From the NCBI GenBank assembly GCA_016195915.1, contig JACPYS010000050.1, forward strand, positions 17,565 through 81,564: 64,000 nt of DNA, given 5' to 3'. Of this stretch, positions 15,723 to 24,097 are shown in pieces. Made by a program: the position numbers and the translations under genes. The DNA is from Betaproteobacteria bacterium. Lineage in GTDB: Bacteria; Pseudomonadota; Gammaproteobacteria; Burkholderiales; SG8-39. Numbering within the stretch: position 1 is the first letter of the stretch; every line of letters starts with the position of its first letter. The notes below the pieces were generated by a model that searched no databases, was not told where the DNA came from, and saw only the letters and a list, made by a program, of their open reading frames with translations.

Positions 15723-16003
15723 GGCGCGTCCGGATTCAGCAGATCGCCCCATATTTCGTCAGGCAGCGGATCGTCAAAATCGTCAGGAACGGAAAACCTG
15801 CCCTCGGCAATGCCGAGCCGAACCCGGCGCCGTCCGCTCTCCAGCGCCACCAGCCGTGCCGCCGGCCTGCCATCGCGCGCAATAATGATCTCGCGCCCCG
15901 CCGCCGCCAGATCGACCAGGCGCGAAAGGTTGCTCTTGGCGTCGTGCATGTTGTAGACCGCACGATCCTCCATGACCTTTCGTTCAGCGGGTTTCGATGA
16001 CAT
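15719..16003 (-). CDS. Phd/YefM-type antitoxin
   Basis: A 94-residue antitoxin of the Phd/YefM family. The DNA-binding half shows 'VYNMHDAKSNLSRLVDLA' and 'GREIIIARDGRPAARLVAL'. The tail is acidic ('DDFDDPLPDEIWGDLL') and fits the end that neutralises the toxin. AGGAGG lies just ahead of the ATG at 16003. Its stop overlaps the toxin start. A perfect 22-bp palindrome at 16035-16056 sits 32 bases before the start and is the likely autoregulatory operator. Confidence 0.88.
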   Translation of the reverse strand: MSSKPAERKVMEDRAVYNMHDAKSNLSRLVDLAAAGREIIIARDGRPAARLVALESGRRRVRLGIAEGRFSVPDDFDDPLPDEIWGDLLNPDAP

Positions 16004-16034
16004 GGGAACCTCCTGGATGACTAACCCAACGCTT

Positions 16035-16056
16035 AACGGGCTAATCTTAGCCCGTT
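16035..16056. promoter_or_regulatory. Operator palindrome of the Phd/VapC pair
   Basis: AACGGGCTAA, two bases, then TTAGCCCGTT: a perfect 10+2+10 inverted repeat upstream of the antitoxin. Phd-class antitoxins repress their own operon from such sites, so this is probably the operator. Confidence 0.7.
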
Positions 16057-16096
16057 TACACTTTCCTGGCGACAAATAGTCTTGTCGAGCGCGGAT

Positions 16097-16222
16097 GCCC
16101 GCCTACGCCCCGTAGCGCCCGACGATCGAAATCGACAAGACGTTCTGGCTCGGAAAACCGCCGAGATTGTGCGTCATCCCGAGTACCGGGTTGGGGTGCT
16201 GGCGTTCGCCTGCACGCCCGTT
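16097..16222 (-). repeat. Thiolase 3'-end copy B
   Basis: By hand count 115 of 126 bases match 24929-25054. In the thiolase frame it encodes the last 40 or so residues ('NGRAGERQHPNPVLGMTHNL' onward) with the TAG stop at 16103-16105. Homology ends abruptly at 16222. This is the left boundary of the lower-GC segment that carries the SPFH operon. Confidence 0.88.
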
Positions 16223-16599
16223 GGCTGAATTGTCCAGCGCGTATCCCGCCAGCCGAGGTGGACGCACTTTCGCGTTCTTGCCTGAAGGTCGGACGGGCAG
16301 ATTAACCGTTGGTGAAGCGGCTTCGACGCTCGTTGGGCAGATGTTGTCGCAAATCAATACCCGTGAAGCCGCCAATGGCATTGTCTTCTAAGTGTGTTTA
16401 GCGTAGGTTAGCGCTTGCCACGCCGCATTGGGTGGTAGGGGGCCACCCATATGCGTCAGGTATCCGTACTTGTTCAATTTGTTGTCCGCGGTCTGCGTGT
16501 CCCAATCTTGAACCAGGCCGGGAAACGACACAACGACCTGCTGCATGGCTGCCCAGCGAAGCGAGCCGCGAAATTCGCTAGAAATCGGAGCATAACGCT
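16223..16599. other. Intergenic stretch before the SPFH operon, no recognised gene
   Basis: About 380 bases between thiolase copy B and the first operon gene. Short frames exist on both strands but none has a ribosome site or a recognisable motif. The promoter of the seven-gene operon must lie here or in copy B; I could not identify convincing -35/-10 boxes. CGGAG at about 16584 is the likely ribosome site of the next gene. Confidence 0.5.
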
Positions 16600-18690
16600 A
16601 TGAGCAGAGCTCTCAATCAGCCGATTGAAAATCTGTCCGATCCCAATGAGCAAATGGCGCTGGCATTGATCGCGCATATTGCGCCCACGCTCGGGCCGTG
16701 GCGCCAAGGCGAGGATTTGCGCGAGGAGCGCGGACTGATCGAGCAGAACGAACCGGGTCTTTCCACGTTAATCAGCGTGCTCAAGAACAAAATTCTCGAG
16801 CTTGAAACCCGGGCGACGCAGGCCATTAAGGCGGGTGACGTCCTCGGATTAATGATTGGGGGAGCTGTGACCGTAGCGCTCTCGTTCAAATGGGGCGGCG
16901 TCATTCTCGCGTTGATCGGTCTCTCCACAATGGCATTTGGCTACTACCGCTTTTCTCAGGCAAAAAAGGCAATTTTGAACGAGAAAGTGGAGAAGGAACG
17001 GGAGCTTGCCAACAAGGCAGACGAGCAGAAGAAATTCCAGCAACGGCTCGCTGCGATCGACAAGGAACTTCGTGGTCGCGAAGGCGGATTTCCGAAGATA
17101 GCGGTCGCGACGGTCGGATTTCCGGTTCGGAAGGCGCGAATTATGGGTTTCGATACACTTGTAGACCTGAGCGCTGTTGTTCCATCGGTCGAACTGTCAA
17201 CGATTGACCTCTCCAAAGTGGGCTCCCGATTGCAGACAGTCTCGGAAGATGCCCAAAAGCTCGCTGTCGTGCCGGTGCTTCTGGCACCCAACTCCGAAAT
17301 GAAGACCTCGGACGCGGTCGAGCGACTGTACGGCGAAGAGGACCTCCTTCGCAAACTGGTAAATGGATTTGTCGATACGCTCTCAGAGATCGAAGACATA
17401 AGAATCCGTCTTCCGCTCGTGTCCTCCCAGAGCGAGATCACCCGCAGAATGAAAACCGCAGAATCCGCCGAAGTGCCGGACAAGGGTTTGGTGCTGCTGC
17501 AATCGGGGGTCGCCGACATCAATCGCATCGCTGGCTTCGTTACGCAGGTCAATACCGCCAAGACCGTTGGCGAGCGTGTGCTGGCGGAGCTAAAGGAGAC
17601 ATATCAGGCCCTGTCTCGCTCGTGTGAGGCATTCTCCATTGCGCGTTCGGCGTCGATGAATCACCTTCACGCACAGCTTTACGATGTGCTCAATCGAGCA
17701 TCCTGGTGTTCCAAGCGGTTCTACTGCCCTAGAACCATCCAATCGCCGGTGTACCTGCAGGCGTTGCTTAAGGTCGATATTGCACAGGCTCATACGCTGC
17801 CGTTCGAACGTCTGGTGGAGCGATTGGATACCGACCCTGTGATCGCAAGTCGTGTCAAAGAGAAACCCGAAGTACTCGATTTGCTTTGGAATTCATATCG
17901 CGCGGTCGTGGAGTTCGAGCCGCCTTCTCATACAGCCATGGCGGGGCCATCATCAGGCCCGTCCGATCTTGCGCCGCACGTCCAGGATCAATATGAAGAA
18001 CTTCTGAAGCAGTTTCGAATATCGCTTCTGAAAACGATAGCTGGATCAGCTAATCCCGTGCTCACGTTTTCGTCCGAGGCGCAGTTGTTCTACGACGTGG
18101 AAATGGAGGAATGGAGGTCCGACCTAATTCCATACACCTACACGACAAGTGAGATTCAACGTTTCGGACAAGTGCTGAAGGTTCACACGGACGTCCTTTT
18201 CCCGCTCTGGGAGCAACTTTGGACCGAAAAGGCGGACTTCCGTAAGTCTGAACTCTTCCGGACCAACGAATCGGTTTCTCGAATGGCAGAAAAAGAATCT
18301 GAAAAGCTGATCGAAATTGGCAATCAGTTTCGCGCCGATATGCGTCCGGTACGCGAAAACGTATATCTGATCGAAAGCGAGCTGAAGGCCAAAGGCGATG
18401 AAATCCGACAATTCCGCAACACATTGAACGACTTGGGAGTACTTTCTGCGCGGCAAGTGCAGCAATTGAATGATGACTATCTTACTCATCTGACGATGGG
18501 TGACGTTTCGCTACTGAAACGCGCCGAGGAATTCGAGTTATTGCTTGCGGGAGAGCCAAAGAGTCAGACGGAGCGCCGTGGCACAGTTCGAGATCCTATC
18601 GATGTCGCGCGTGCGCCTGATGTTCTGATCGGGTACTCCGAAAGCGAATCGCGAACGCCAAGACTCCCAATGTCGGGGAGTGACCCATGA
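16600..18690 (+). CDS. Unknown membrane-anchored coiled-coil protein (operon gene 1)
   Basis: Not recognised. A 696-residue protein. An N-terminal soluble stretch (1-80) is followed by two closely spaced hydrophobic segments at about 82-99 ('VLGLMIGGAVTVALSF') and 101-117 ('GGVILALIGLSTMAFGYY'), a likely membrane hairpin. A charged Lys/Glu coiled coil comes next (about 120-160, 'EKVEKERELANKADEQKKF'). The rest is a large, mostly helical cytoplasmic body. It contains one Cys pair ('WCSKRFYC') and a second long helical region near residues 550-650 ('MAEKESEKLIEIGNQF'). The tail is Ser/Arg-rich. First of seven co-directional genes; its stop overlaps the next start (ATGA). A scaffold role is inferred from the architecture only. 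Confidence 0.75.
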   Translation: MSRALNQPIENLSDPNEQMALALIAHIAPTLGPWRQGEDLREERGLIEQNEPGLSTLISVLKNKILELETRATQAIKAGDVLGLMIGGAVTVALSFKWGGVILALIGLSTMAFGYYRFSQAKKAILNEKVEKERELANKADEQKKFQQRLAAIDKELRGREGGFPKIAVATVGFPVRKARIMGFDTLVDLSAVVPSVELSTIDLSKVGSRLQTVSEDAQKLAVVPVLLAPNSEMKTSDAVERLYGEEDLLRKLVNGFVDTLSEIEDIRIRLPLVSSQSEITRRMKTAESAEVPDKGLVLLQSGVADINRIAGFVTQVNTAKTVGERVLAELKETYQALSRSCEAFSIARSASMNHLHAQLYDVLNRASWCSKRFYCPRTIQSPVYLQALLKVDIAQAHTLPFERLVERLDTDPVIASRVKEKPEVLDLLWNSYRAVVEFEPPSHTAMAGPSSGPSDLAPHVQDQYEELLKQFRISLLKTIAGSANPVLTFSSEAQLFYDVEMEEWRSDLIPYTYTTSEIQRFGQVLKVHTDVLFPLWEQLWTEKADFRKSELFRTNESVSRMAEKESEKLIEIGNQFRADMRPVRENVYLIESELKAKGDEIRQFRNTLNDLGVLSARQVQQLNDDYLTHLTMGDVSLLKRAEEFELLLAGEPKSQTERRGTVRDPIDVARAPDVLIGYSESESRTPRLPMSGSDP

Positions 18691-19751
18691 GCAACGACTC
18701 CGGCGATCTGAGTGCAGCGTACGCGTACACTGATGCTCAAATCTCGAATCTGCGTAGTGAGATCAATGCCGAGCTCCGGCAACTGGAGGAGGAAATGGCA
18801 GAGCTTGCACGTGCAGTCGTCGCGGCGATTAACGATCAGACGGAGACGCTCGCGCGTCAGATGGTTGCGCAGACCGTGGCCGTGGTTGGAGGCATTGCGA
18901 CGACCACTGCAATGCTCGAACGCACAAAGAACCAGATCGAATCGGACTTTAAGGAAACGCGCGGCAAACTCGATCTGCAAACCGAAACTGAGTTACAGGT
19001 TGAGGTCGGCAAGAAAGTTGCCGATGCCTCTGCGTCCAAATCGAAACTTGACGCGTTTAGGACCGATATTGATAAGCGTGCCAACACGTCACTGCTGTTG
19101 ATCTACCAGAACCGCAATTTATACAACCTACATTTCCGGAAGATATTTGAGGAGTACCAGCACAAACTTGCAACGATTGGTGAGCACATTTTCCGCATAC
19201 GTGATGTCGACCTGCGGCCTGCCGTTGAGGCGGCGAAAATTTCTCCGGATCAGGTCCACGGTCTGCCGATGGAGGTGGATCTCTACAGACTGAAGGTGCG
19301 CTCCGAGAACCTTGACGAGTCACTGACTCTTCTGAAGTCAAGCAGGCTAGACGATATTCTGAGCTCGACGCAACGGCTTGAATCGATGATCGAACGAAAG
19401 TTCGCGGTCAATCTTCCGCAAGGAGCCGGAGACGCCGTCGCAGTCGGTATAAGCATTCAATCCAGCATTGGCGCGGATTTCGTAATTGCTGCCGAAGCCA
19501 AGACAGTCGCTGACGCACCCGTAGACATCGGTGCACCGCAAACTGACTTCGCCATATTTGCTTCGCCCGAGGCCCGAGGTAGGGTGCGCACGGCTCTCGC
19601 GCAGCGCAAGTCCCGGCAGGCAACTAACGAAGAGATTGTGAATCTGGCCCAGGCCGCGGCACGATTGCAAGAGAAGAATCTAATATCCCCCGAGGCCTAC
19701 GTGATGTTCGAGGATTTCCTCGGGCAAGGCACGTTGCAGGTTGTGGAATAG
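18687..19751 (+). CDS. Unknown coiled-coil protein (operon gene 2)
   Basis: Not recognised. A 354-residue soluble protein rich in Glu, Lys, Ala and Gln. The N-terminal 130 residues ('EINAELRQLEEEMAELARAV', 'QIESDFKETRGKLDLQTETE') are predicted coiled coil, with one mildly hydrophobic stretch ('MVAQTVAVVGGIATTTAML') that is probably amphipathic rather than transmembrane. The middle ('YQNRNLYNLHFRKIFEEY') and C-terminal parts are helical. It ends in a helical stretch 'SRQATNEEIVNLAQAAARLQ'. It overlaps gene 1 by four bases and ends four bases before gene 3, so its product should be made in step with both. In some SPFH operons (Bacillus ydjFGHI) a PspA-like coiled-coil protein holds a comparable place; no PspA signature is seen here. 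Confidence 0.72.
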   Translation: MSNDSGDLSAAYAYTDAQISNLRSEINAELRQLEEEMAELARAVVAAINDQTETLARQMVAQTVAVVGGIATTTAMLERTKNQIESDFKETRGKLDLQTETELQVEVGKKVADASASKSKLDAFRTDIDKRANTSLLLIYQNRNLYNLHFRKIFEEYQHKLATIGEHIFRIRDVDLRPAVEAAKISPDQVHGLPMEVDLYRLKVRSENLDESLTLLKSSRLDDILSSTQRLESMIERKFAVNLPQGAGDAVAVGISIQSSIGADFVIAAEAKTVADAPVDIGAPQTDFAIFASPEARGRVRTALAQRKSRQATNEEIVNLAQAAARLQEKNLISPEAYVMFEDFLGQGTLQVVE

Positions 19752-19755
19752 TCTT

Positions 19756-20751
19756 ATGACCGGCACTTTGGAAGGTGGAAATCGGATTGTCGATGCCTCG
19801 GTTGAGGGGAGTGTATTTCCTGAGAACGAAGCGGAGATTGACTATCCTGTTCTCATTGACTCAACGCGCGAGGGAAAGTCGTTGCATATTTCGGGGTCGG
19901 TATATGGTCGGGCACTCGTGCTCCGAGGCGATGTGTGGATCGGAGGACCGGTTATTTCCCGTGGAGATACTCGGGTCGAACCGTCGGGCGGATGGATAAG
20001 GTTGCTCGGTGGTATAACTGTTAACGGAAGCCTGAACGCTAAAAGTGGAAACGTAACTTCAGCTTCGTCGGCACCCGCCAGTTTGCAGGGCATGTCCATG
20101 CTTGTGAAGGGCGACATCAACGTCAACCAAAGCCTTTATCTCTCTGGTGCGATCGTGTTCGGCAGCATTCGCGCGACCAATTGCAAGCTCGAGAATTGCG
20201 TTGTTCTTGGCACGGTGGTTGCCAATGAGAAATTGACGGTAAGCATGAGTACGATCGCGGGATACGCTGCGGCAGACGTCGCTTTTGAGGGCAATTGTGC
20301 GATGATTTACGCGATCGGCGAGAGCTCTTCGCGCCCCTCGTTTGTGCCGCATGAAGGGATGGATGGACAAGTGACGCCGCCAGATATTCGCTTTTATCCC
20401 AGCTTTCGCCATGTGGCCGGGCTCGTGAATATTGCCGGCAACTCGTCGGTAAGGTACCCAGACCAGTCAAAGCTCGATTTTGACTCGGATTGGGTGAGCG
20501 TTCAGGCCTCGCCGAATGCTGCCATAGACGAATCCGAAGAGATCCGATTTACCAAGTGGGTGCTCTCGCTTGGAGGGAGGATTGGGGACCTGCGTAAGTT
20601 GCAAGCAGCTGTAGAAGCGATGACAGCCATGCTCAAGTGCGGTTTCGAGTTTGAGCATTACCATCCGTTAATTCGCCAAAGCCAACTTAATGGCGTCGTG
20701 AGCCGGCTCACGCCCGAAGAAGGCTGGATTCTCTCGGAAGTGTGTCGCTAG
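19756..20751 (+). CDS. Beta-solenoid (polymer-forming-like) protein (operon gene 3)
   Basis: A 331-residue protein whose first two thirds show short, evenly spaced beta repeats rich in Gly, Val and Ile. Examples are 'SLHISGSVYGRALVLRGDV', 'GGITVNGSLNAKSGNV', 'LVKGDINVNQSLYLSGAIV' and 'FGSIRATNCKLENCVVLGTV'. This is the look of a right-handed beta-solenoid such as bactofilins, which polymerise on membranes. The C-terminal 90 residues are helical and charged. No signal peptide, so cytoplasmic. The ATG at 19756 follows gene 2 by four bases; its ribosome site is weak. Membership of the bactofilin family is not claimed, only a similar repeat pattern. Confidence 0.7.
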   Translation: MTGTLEGGNRIVDASVEGSVFPENEAEIDYPVLIDSTREGKSLHISGSVYGRALVLRGDVWIGGPVISRGDTRVEPSGGWIRLLGGITVNGSLNAKSGNVTSASSAPASLQGMSMLVKGDINVNQSLYLSGAIVFGSIRATNCKLENCVVLGTVVANEKLTVSMSTIAGYAAADVAFEGNCAMIYAIGESSSRPSFVPHEGMDGQVTPPDIRFYPSFRHVAGLVNIAGNSSVRYPDQSKLDFDSDWVSVQASPNAAIDESEEIRFTKWVLSLGGRIGDLRKLQAAVEAMTAMLKCGFEFEHYHPLIRQSQLNGVVSRLTPEEGWILSEVCR

Positions 20752-20764
20752 GAGAAAGGTCACG

Positions 20765-21196
20765 ATGATTCCGAATCTTGCTCGAATCGTTTTTTCACTA
20801 ACCCTGCCCCTTGTTCTTTGGCTGGCTTTTGGTCAGCCGTCGATTGCGATGGCTGGAAACGCCGGACTTTTTGGTCTGGCGCTCGTGCTTCTTTTTGGCA
20901 TGTTGTGGCATGACAGCGTTGCGCGGGCGTTCAATAGTGACCAGTTTACTTATGGAATAGTTTCGCTCGCGCTAAATGCGGTGTTCGGCGTGCTGGGGTT
21001 GGTAGTCGTCGGCTGGCTTTTCTACGTGGCGCCGACCGGATTTGCATCGATGGGCGATGTGCCGGGACTCGCATGGGCAGCATTGCTAGTCCTGCTGCTA
21101 ATGAGTTGGCTCGTACCTATGATGACCAACAACAAGGTATCGGAGCTGCCGCGGAAGTCCAGCCGTCGAGAATTCGCAAATCCGACTAAGAACTGA
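20765..21196 (+). CDS. Unknown four-helix inner-membrane protein (operon gene 4)
   Basis: Not recognised. A 143-residue protein that is mostly membrane. Four hydrophobic segments can be seen at about 5-25 ('IVFSLTLPLVLWLAFG'), 31-49 ('AGLFGLALVLLFGMLW'), 63-88 ('IVSLALNAVFGVLGLVVVGW') and 101-120 ('GLAWAALLVLLLMSWLVPM'). The C-terminus is short, basic and polar ('RKSSRREFANPTKN'). AGGAGAAAGG sits just before the ATG. It lies between the solenoid gene (13-base gap) and the SPFH gene (15-base gap) and is probably the membrane partner of the SPFH protein. Confidence 0.75.
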   Translation: MIPNLARIVFSLTLPLVLWLAFGQPSIAMAGNAGLFGLALVLLFGMLWHDSVARAFNSDQFTYGIVSLALNAVFGVLGLVVVGWLFYVAPTGFASMGDVPGLAWAALLVLLLMSWLVPMMTNNKVSELPRKSSRREFANPTKN

Positions 21197-21211
21197 AGGG
21201 GAGGCCCGAAC

Positions 21212-22591
21212 GTGGTATTCAAGTGGTTAACAACGGAAACGCAATCGGCCTATATTGCGCGGCCGCCATCCGCCGACGGGCAGCTCATCTATATGCACCC
21301 CGACAAGTCTGTTCCACGGGGGGCGAAGCTCACCATTCGGTCTGATGAATGCGCCCTGTTCTTCCGCGAAGGACAGTTCGTGAACCGCCTCGATGCAGGC
21401 ACGTACCTCCTCGACACGAACAACGTGCCATTTCTCGGGCATTTGTTGGTAGACAAGTTTACGAATGCGAACCATTTCGTTACACAGATTTTTTTCGTCA
21501 CGATAGCCGAGTGCGTCACCAAGCTACCGGTCACTGGATTGGGTCAATACATTGATCAGAATTCACGCAACGTGGTGACGGTGCGAGGTAGTTCGTCCTA
21601 TACGCTTCAGATCGTCGATCCGGTCAAATTGATCACGCAGCTCGGCGGGCAGTCGGACGGGAGCGGAGAAACGACAATCGAAGTGCTTAACGGCCGATTG
21701 CTTAACGGACTGCGGCGGATCGTTGGTCAGATGGCCGAGTCGATGCCGGTGATGTCCGTAGTATCGAACACTCAAGCAGAGGCTATAAGCGAAGGGCTGC
21801 GGCGCTTGGCCGGAGAGGAATTCAAGGCCGTCGGCGTGGAGTTGCGACGCATTTTTGCCCTCGAGCTCGTGCTTGATGAGGTGAGCATGAACCTGATCCG
21901 CGATTTCGGGCAGCAGGAGGCCAAACTCCGGATTCAATCGAAAGGTGCGGAAATTGCCCAGCAAGCCGGTTTCGCGGAATACAACATCGTGCAGGGACAG
22001 CGTGCGGCGCTTGAGGGACTCGGCAAAGGACTCGCGGACGGCAAGGGCTCGATGTTCATGGGCATGGGCTTGGGCGGAGACCTTACTTCCCTCCGCTCGC
22101 CTCGGACGGGTGGATTGTCGCGCCCCGGGAGCGGTGCGGGGGGAGGAGGAGGAGGAGGAGGAGGGGGTCCAGTCCTGTCAACTCCCCGTAACTATTTTGT
22201 GCAGACCGCCAACGGGGAAACCGGACCATATTCAGCACGACAGGTTGCGCTAATGATCGTCTCGTCAAAACGATATCTGTCCGAAGTTCTGATTCGCGGA
22301 GAGGATGACCCGCCGGACTCATACTTGGCTGCTGAGCTGGAGCCCCGTGTGGTTGCGGAATACCGTCGGCGGGCTCCGGCGGGAGCACCACAGCCAGCAT
22401 CCGGCGGATCCAGAACGACCAATTCTTTTGATGTAGCGTTCGATGCCGCAGTGACAGATGGAGTGATCAGCCAGGACGAGCTTTCCATGCTCGCAAAGCT
22501 TGCGGTTTCGGCTGGCATTGCTGGCGACGAAAACACGGCCAGAGGGATCGTCATGGAGCGCGCTCGGGCACGCGGTGTGAATCTGGCATAG
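21212..22591 (+). CDS. SPFH/band-7 protein with GYF_2-like domain and poly-Gly linker (operon gene 5)
   Basis: A 459-residue protein. Residues 1-270 resemble YdjI-type SPFH (band 7/'virion core') proteins: 'LFFREGQFVNRLDAGTYLLDT', 'VTVRGSSSYTLQIVDP', then a helical stalk 'GQQEAKLRIQSKGAEIAQQA' with 'AEYNIVQGQRAALEGLGKG'. SPFH proteins form large membrane-bound oligomers. A Gly-rich linker containing ten consecutive Gly is coded by GGA/GGG repeats. It leads to a GYF_2-like domain ('YFVQTANGETGPYSARQVAL'), a likely peptide-binding module. The last 45 residues ('DGVISQDELSMLAKLAVSAG') recall TerB/EF-hand-like helices. GTG start, GGGGAGG upstream. It is the only operon member whose family can be named with assurance. 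Confidence 0.85.
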   Translation: MVFKWLTTETQSAYIARPPSADGQLIYMHPDKSVPRGAKLTIRSDECALFFREGQFVNRLDAGTYLLDTNNVPFLGHLLVDKFTNANHFVTQIFFVTIAECVTKLPVTGLGQYIDQNSRNVVTVRGSSSYTLQIVDPVKLITQLGGQSDGSGETTIEVLNGRLLNGLRRIVGQMAESMPVMSVVSNTQAEAISEGLRRLAGEEFKAVGVELRRIFALELVLDEVSMNLIRDFGQQEAKLRIQSKGAEIAQQAGFAEYNIVQGQRAALEGLGKGLADGKGSMFMGMGLGGDLTSLRSPRTGGLSRPGSGAGGGGGGGGGGPVLSTPRNYFVQTANGETGPYSARQVALMIVSSKRYLSEVLIRGEDDPPDSYLAAELEPRVVAEYRRRAPAGAPQPASGGSRTTNSFDVAFDAAVTDGVISQDELSMLAKLAVSAGIAGDENTARGIVMERARARGVNLA

Positions 22592-22617
22592 CCGTGCGCG
22601 ACTAGCAGGTACCTTTC

Positions 22618-24081
22618 ATGCTCTTGTGCTCGAATTGTGGTGCAACGCTTCGCCCCAGCGCAAAACTATGCCTACGTTGCGGGACAGCCCTAAACACGTC
22701 CAAAACCGAATCCGATGCGGCAATCGGCACGAATCCGCCGACATTGAGTGGACTGGCCGAGGTACCGGCGGCATCGCAACGACCCAAAATGGCCGGGGAG
22801 CAAGCCGCGCAAGAGGTGTTCGCGACGGGTAGCCGTTCATCTATCGTTAAGGATTTTACTGCGTCTGCACTGAAGTCAGGCGCTGCAAGTGCTCAGGAGG
22901 CAGCGGTATCGTACGCGCGAACTGCGGCATACGCTTTCGGCATAAAGATTTTGGCAATTGGAGTTCTCGTCGTTGGGATCGCCGCAGCGGGAATATTCGC
23001 GTTCGACCAATGGCGCTCCAAGAACTCGAGCGAGTCGACAGCGTCGTCTTCCACGGGAGAAACGGGCAAGGCAGATACCTCGCGGAATGCCATCCCCTCA
23101 GCGGTGCGATCGACTACGCCGGGACCAACCCCTCTGACACCGGGAGCACCAAAGGGTGAAGGACGTCCGGAGGCGCTCGAAAAAACCGTTTCTGCACCAG
23201 TACCGAAATCAGTTGATGCCTCTGTACCGGCCCCAACAAGGCCTTCCAGTTTGGACCAAAAACTTTCGGAGCTCATTCGCGCCGCTGACTCCGAAGGATG
23301 GAATCAAGTGCGAGCACTAAGTGTGGCGATCAAGCAAAGCGTTTCTGTCACTCATGGTGATCGGCGCGTGGCACGTGCTGCGAATTCCGATGGTCTCAAG
23401 GCGTTGAATTCGGGGAATTACGCGAGCGCCGTCTCCACCCTTCAGGCCGGAGTGCAGGCGGACCCTGGCGATGTCGAAGTTCGTAACAACCTCGGATATG
23501 CTCAGTTGAAGGCAGGCAAGCGAGGCGATGCAATAGCAACGCTGGAACAACTTCTGCTGCAGGTGCCGGACCGCACCTCGGCATGGGCCAACCTTAGCGA
23601 GGCTCTGACCGATGCGGGTGACCTGGCTACCGCAAAGTCATGCCTGCGCATTGCCGTGTATTTCAGCAGCAATCGCGAGCGCACTGCCACATTCCTGAGC
23701 CAGACGGCTGAGTCGCACCCGAGTCAGCAGTTTCGAAGCCTCGTGGCGGAGGTTCTCCAAAATATTTCTGCAATCCCGAACGACGTCGCCCCGAAGCCTG
23801 AAAAAAAGGCGGTAGCGCGCCTGGCAACCCCCACTCCCGTAAGCCCAGGCACAGGAACAAACAGTCAAGCGACTTCGGCGGATAACAGGCCTGGAATTGC
23901 CGAAATACGTGACGCTCTAAGAGAAGGCTACGTTTGCCTGCAAAGTAAACGCTACGATTGTGCAATTACTAGCGCAAATGTAGTTCTACGGTTTGAGCCA
24001 AGCAACGGACAGGCGCAAGAGTTGAGACGAAAAGCGAAGGACGAACAGGAGAAGGCTATTGGTGGTATCAAAGTTGAATAA
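22618..24081 (+). CDS. Zinc-ribbon, single-TM, TPR protein (operon gene 6)
   Basis: A 487-residue protein. It opens with a zinc ribbon, Cys4-x2-Cys7...Cys18-x2-Cys21 ('CSNCGATLRPSAKLCLRC'). A hydrophobic span follows at about 109-129 ('ILAIGVLVVGIAAAGIFAF'), then a long Ser/Thr/Pro-rich stretch, then TPR-like repeats (about 245-340: 'GLKALNSGNYASAVSTLQAG', 'DPGDVEVRNNLGYAQLKAGK'). A last TPR-like hairpin ('GYVCLQSKRYDCAITSA') closes the chain. The ribbon should be cytoplasmic and the TPR region periplasmic. Bacillus YdjG, encoded beside the SPFH protein YdjI, also pairs a zinc ribbon with a membrane segment, which supports a shared logic. Confidence 0.75.
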   Translation: MLLCSNCGATLRPSAKLCLRCGTALNTSKTESDAAIGTNPPTLSGLAEVPAASQRPKMAGEQAAQEVFATGSRSSIVKDFTASALKSGAASAQEAAVSYARTAAYAFGIKILAIGVLVVGIAAAGIFAFDQWRSKNSSESTASSSTGETGKADTSRNAIPSAVRSTTPGPTPLTPGAPKGEGRPEALEKTVSAPVPKSVDASVPAPTRPSSLDQKLSELIRAADSEGWNQVRALSVAIKQSVSVTHGDRRVARAANSDGLKALNSGNYASAVSTLQAGVQADPGDVEVRNNLGYAQLKAGKRGDAIATLEQLLLQVPDRTSAWANLSEALTDAGDLATAKSCLRIAVYFSSNRERTATFLSQTAESHPSQQFRSLVAEVLQNISAIPNDVAPKPEKKAVARLATPTPVSPGTGTNSQATSADNRPGIAEIRDALREGYVCLQSKRYDCAITSANVVLRFEPSNGQAQELRRKAKDEQEKAIGGIKVE

Positions 24082-24097
24082 CGAAGGGGAGATTCTC

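Noticed and set aside
16103..16381. 92-codon minus-strand frame ending in the thiolase C-terminal sequence
   Set aside because: Its end is thiolase copy B and its beginning is unrelated sequence without a ribosome site; treated as a repeat plus non-coding DNA rather than a gene.
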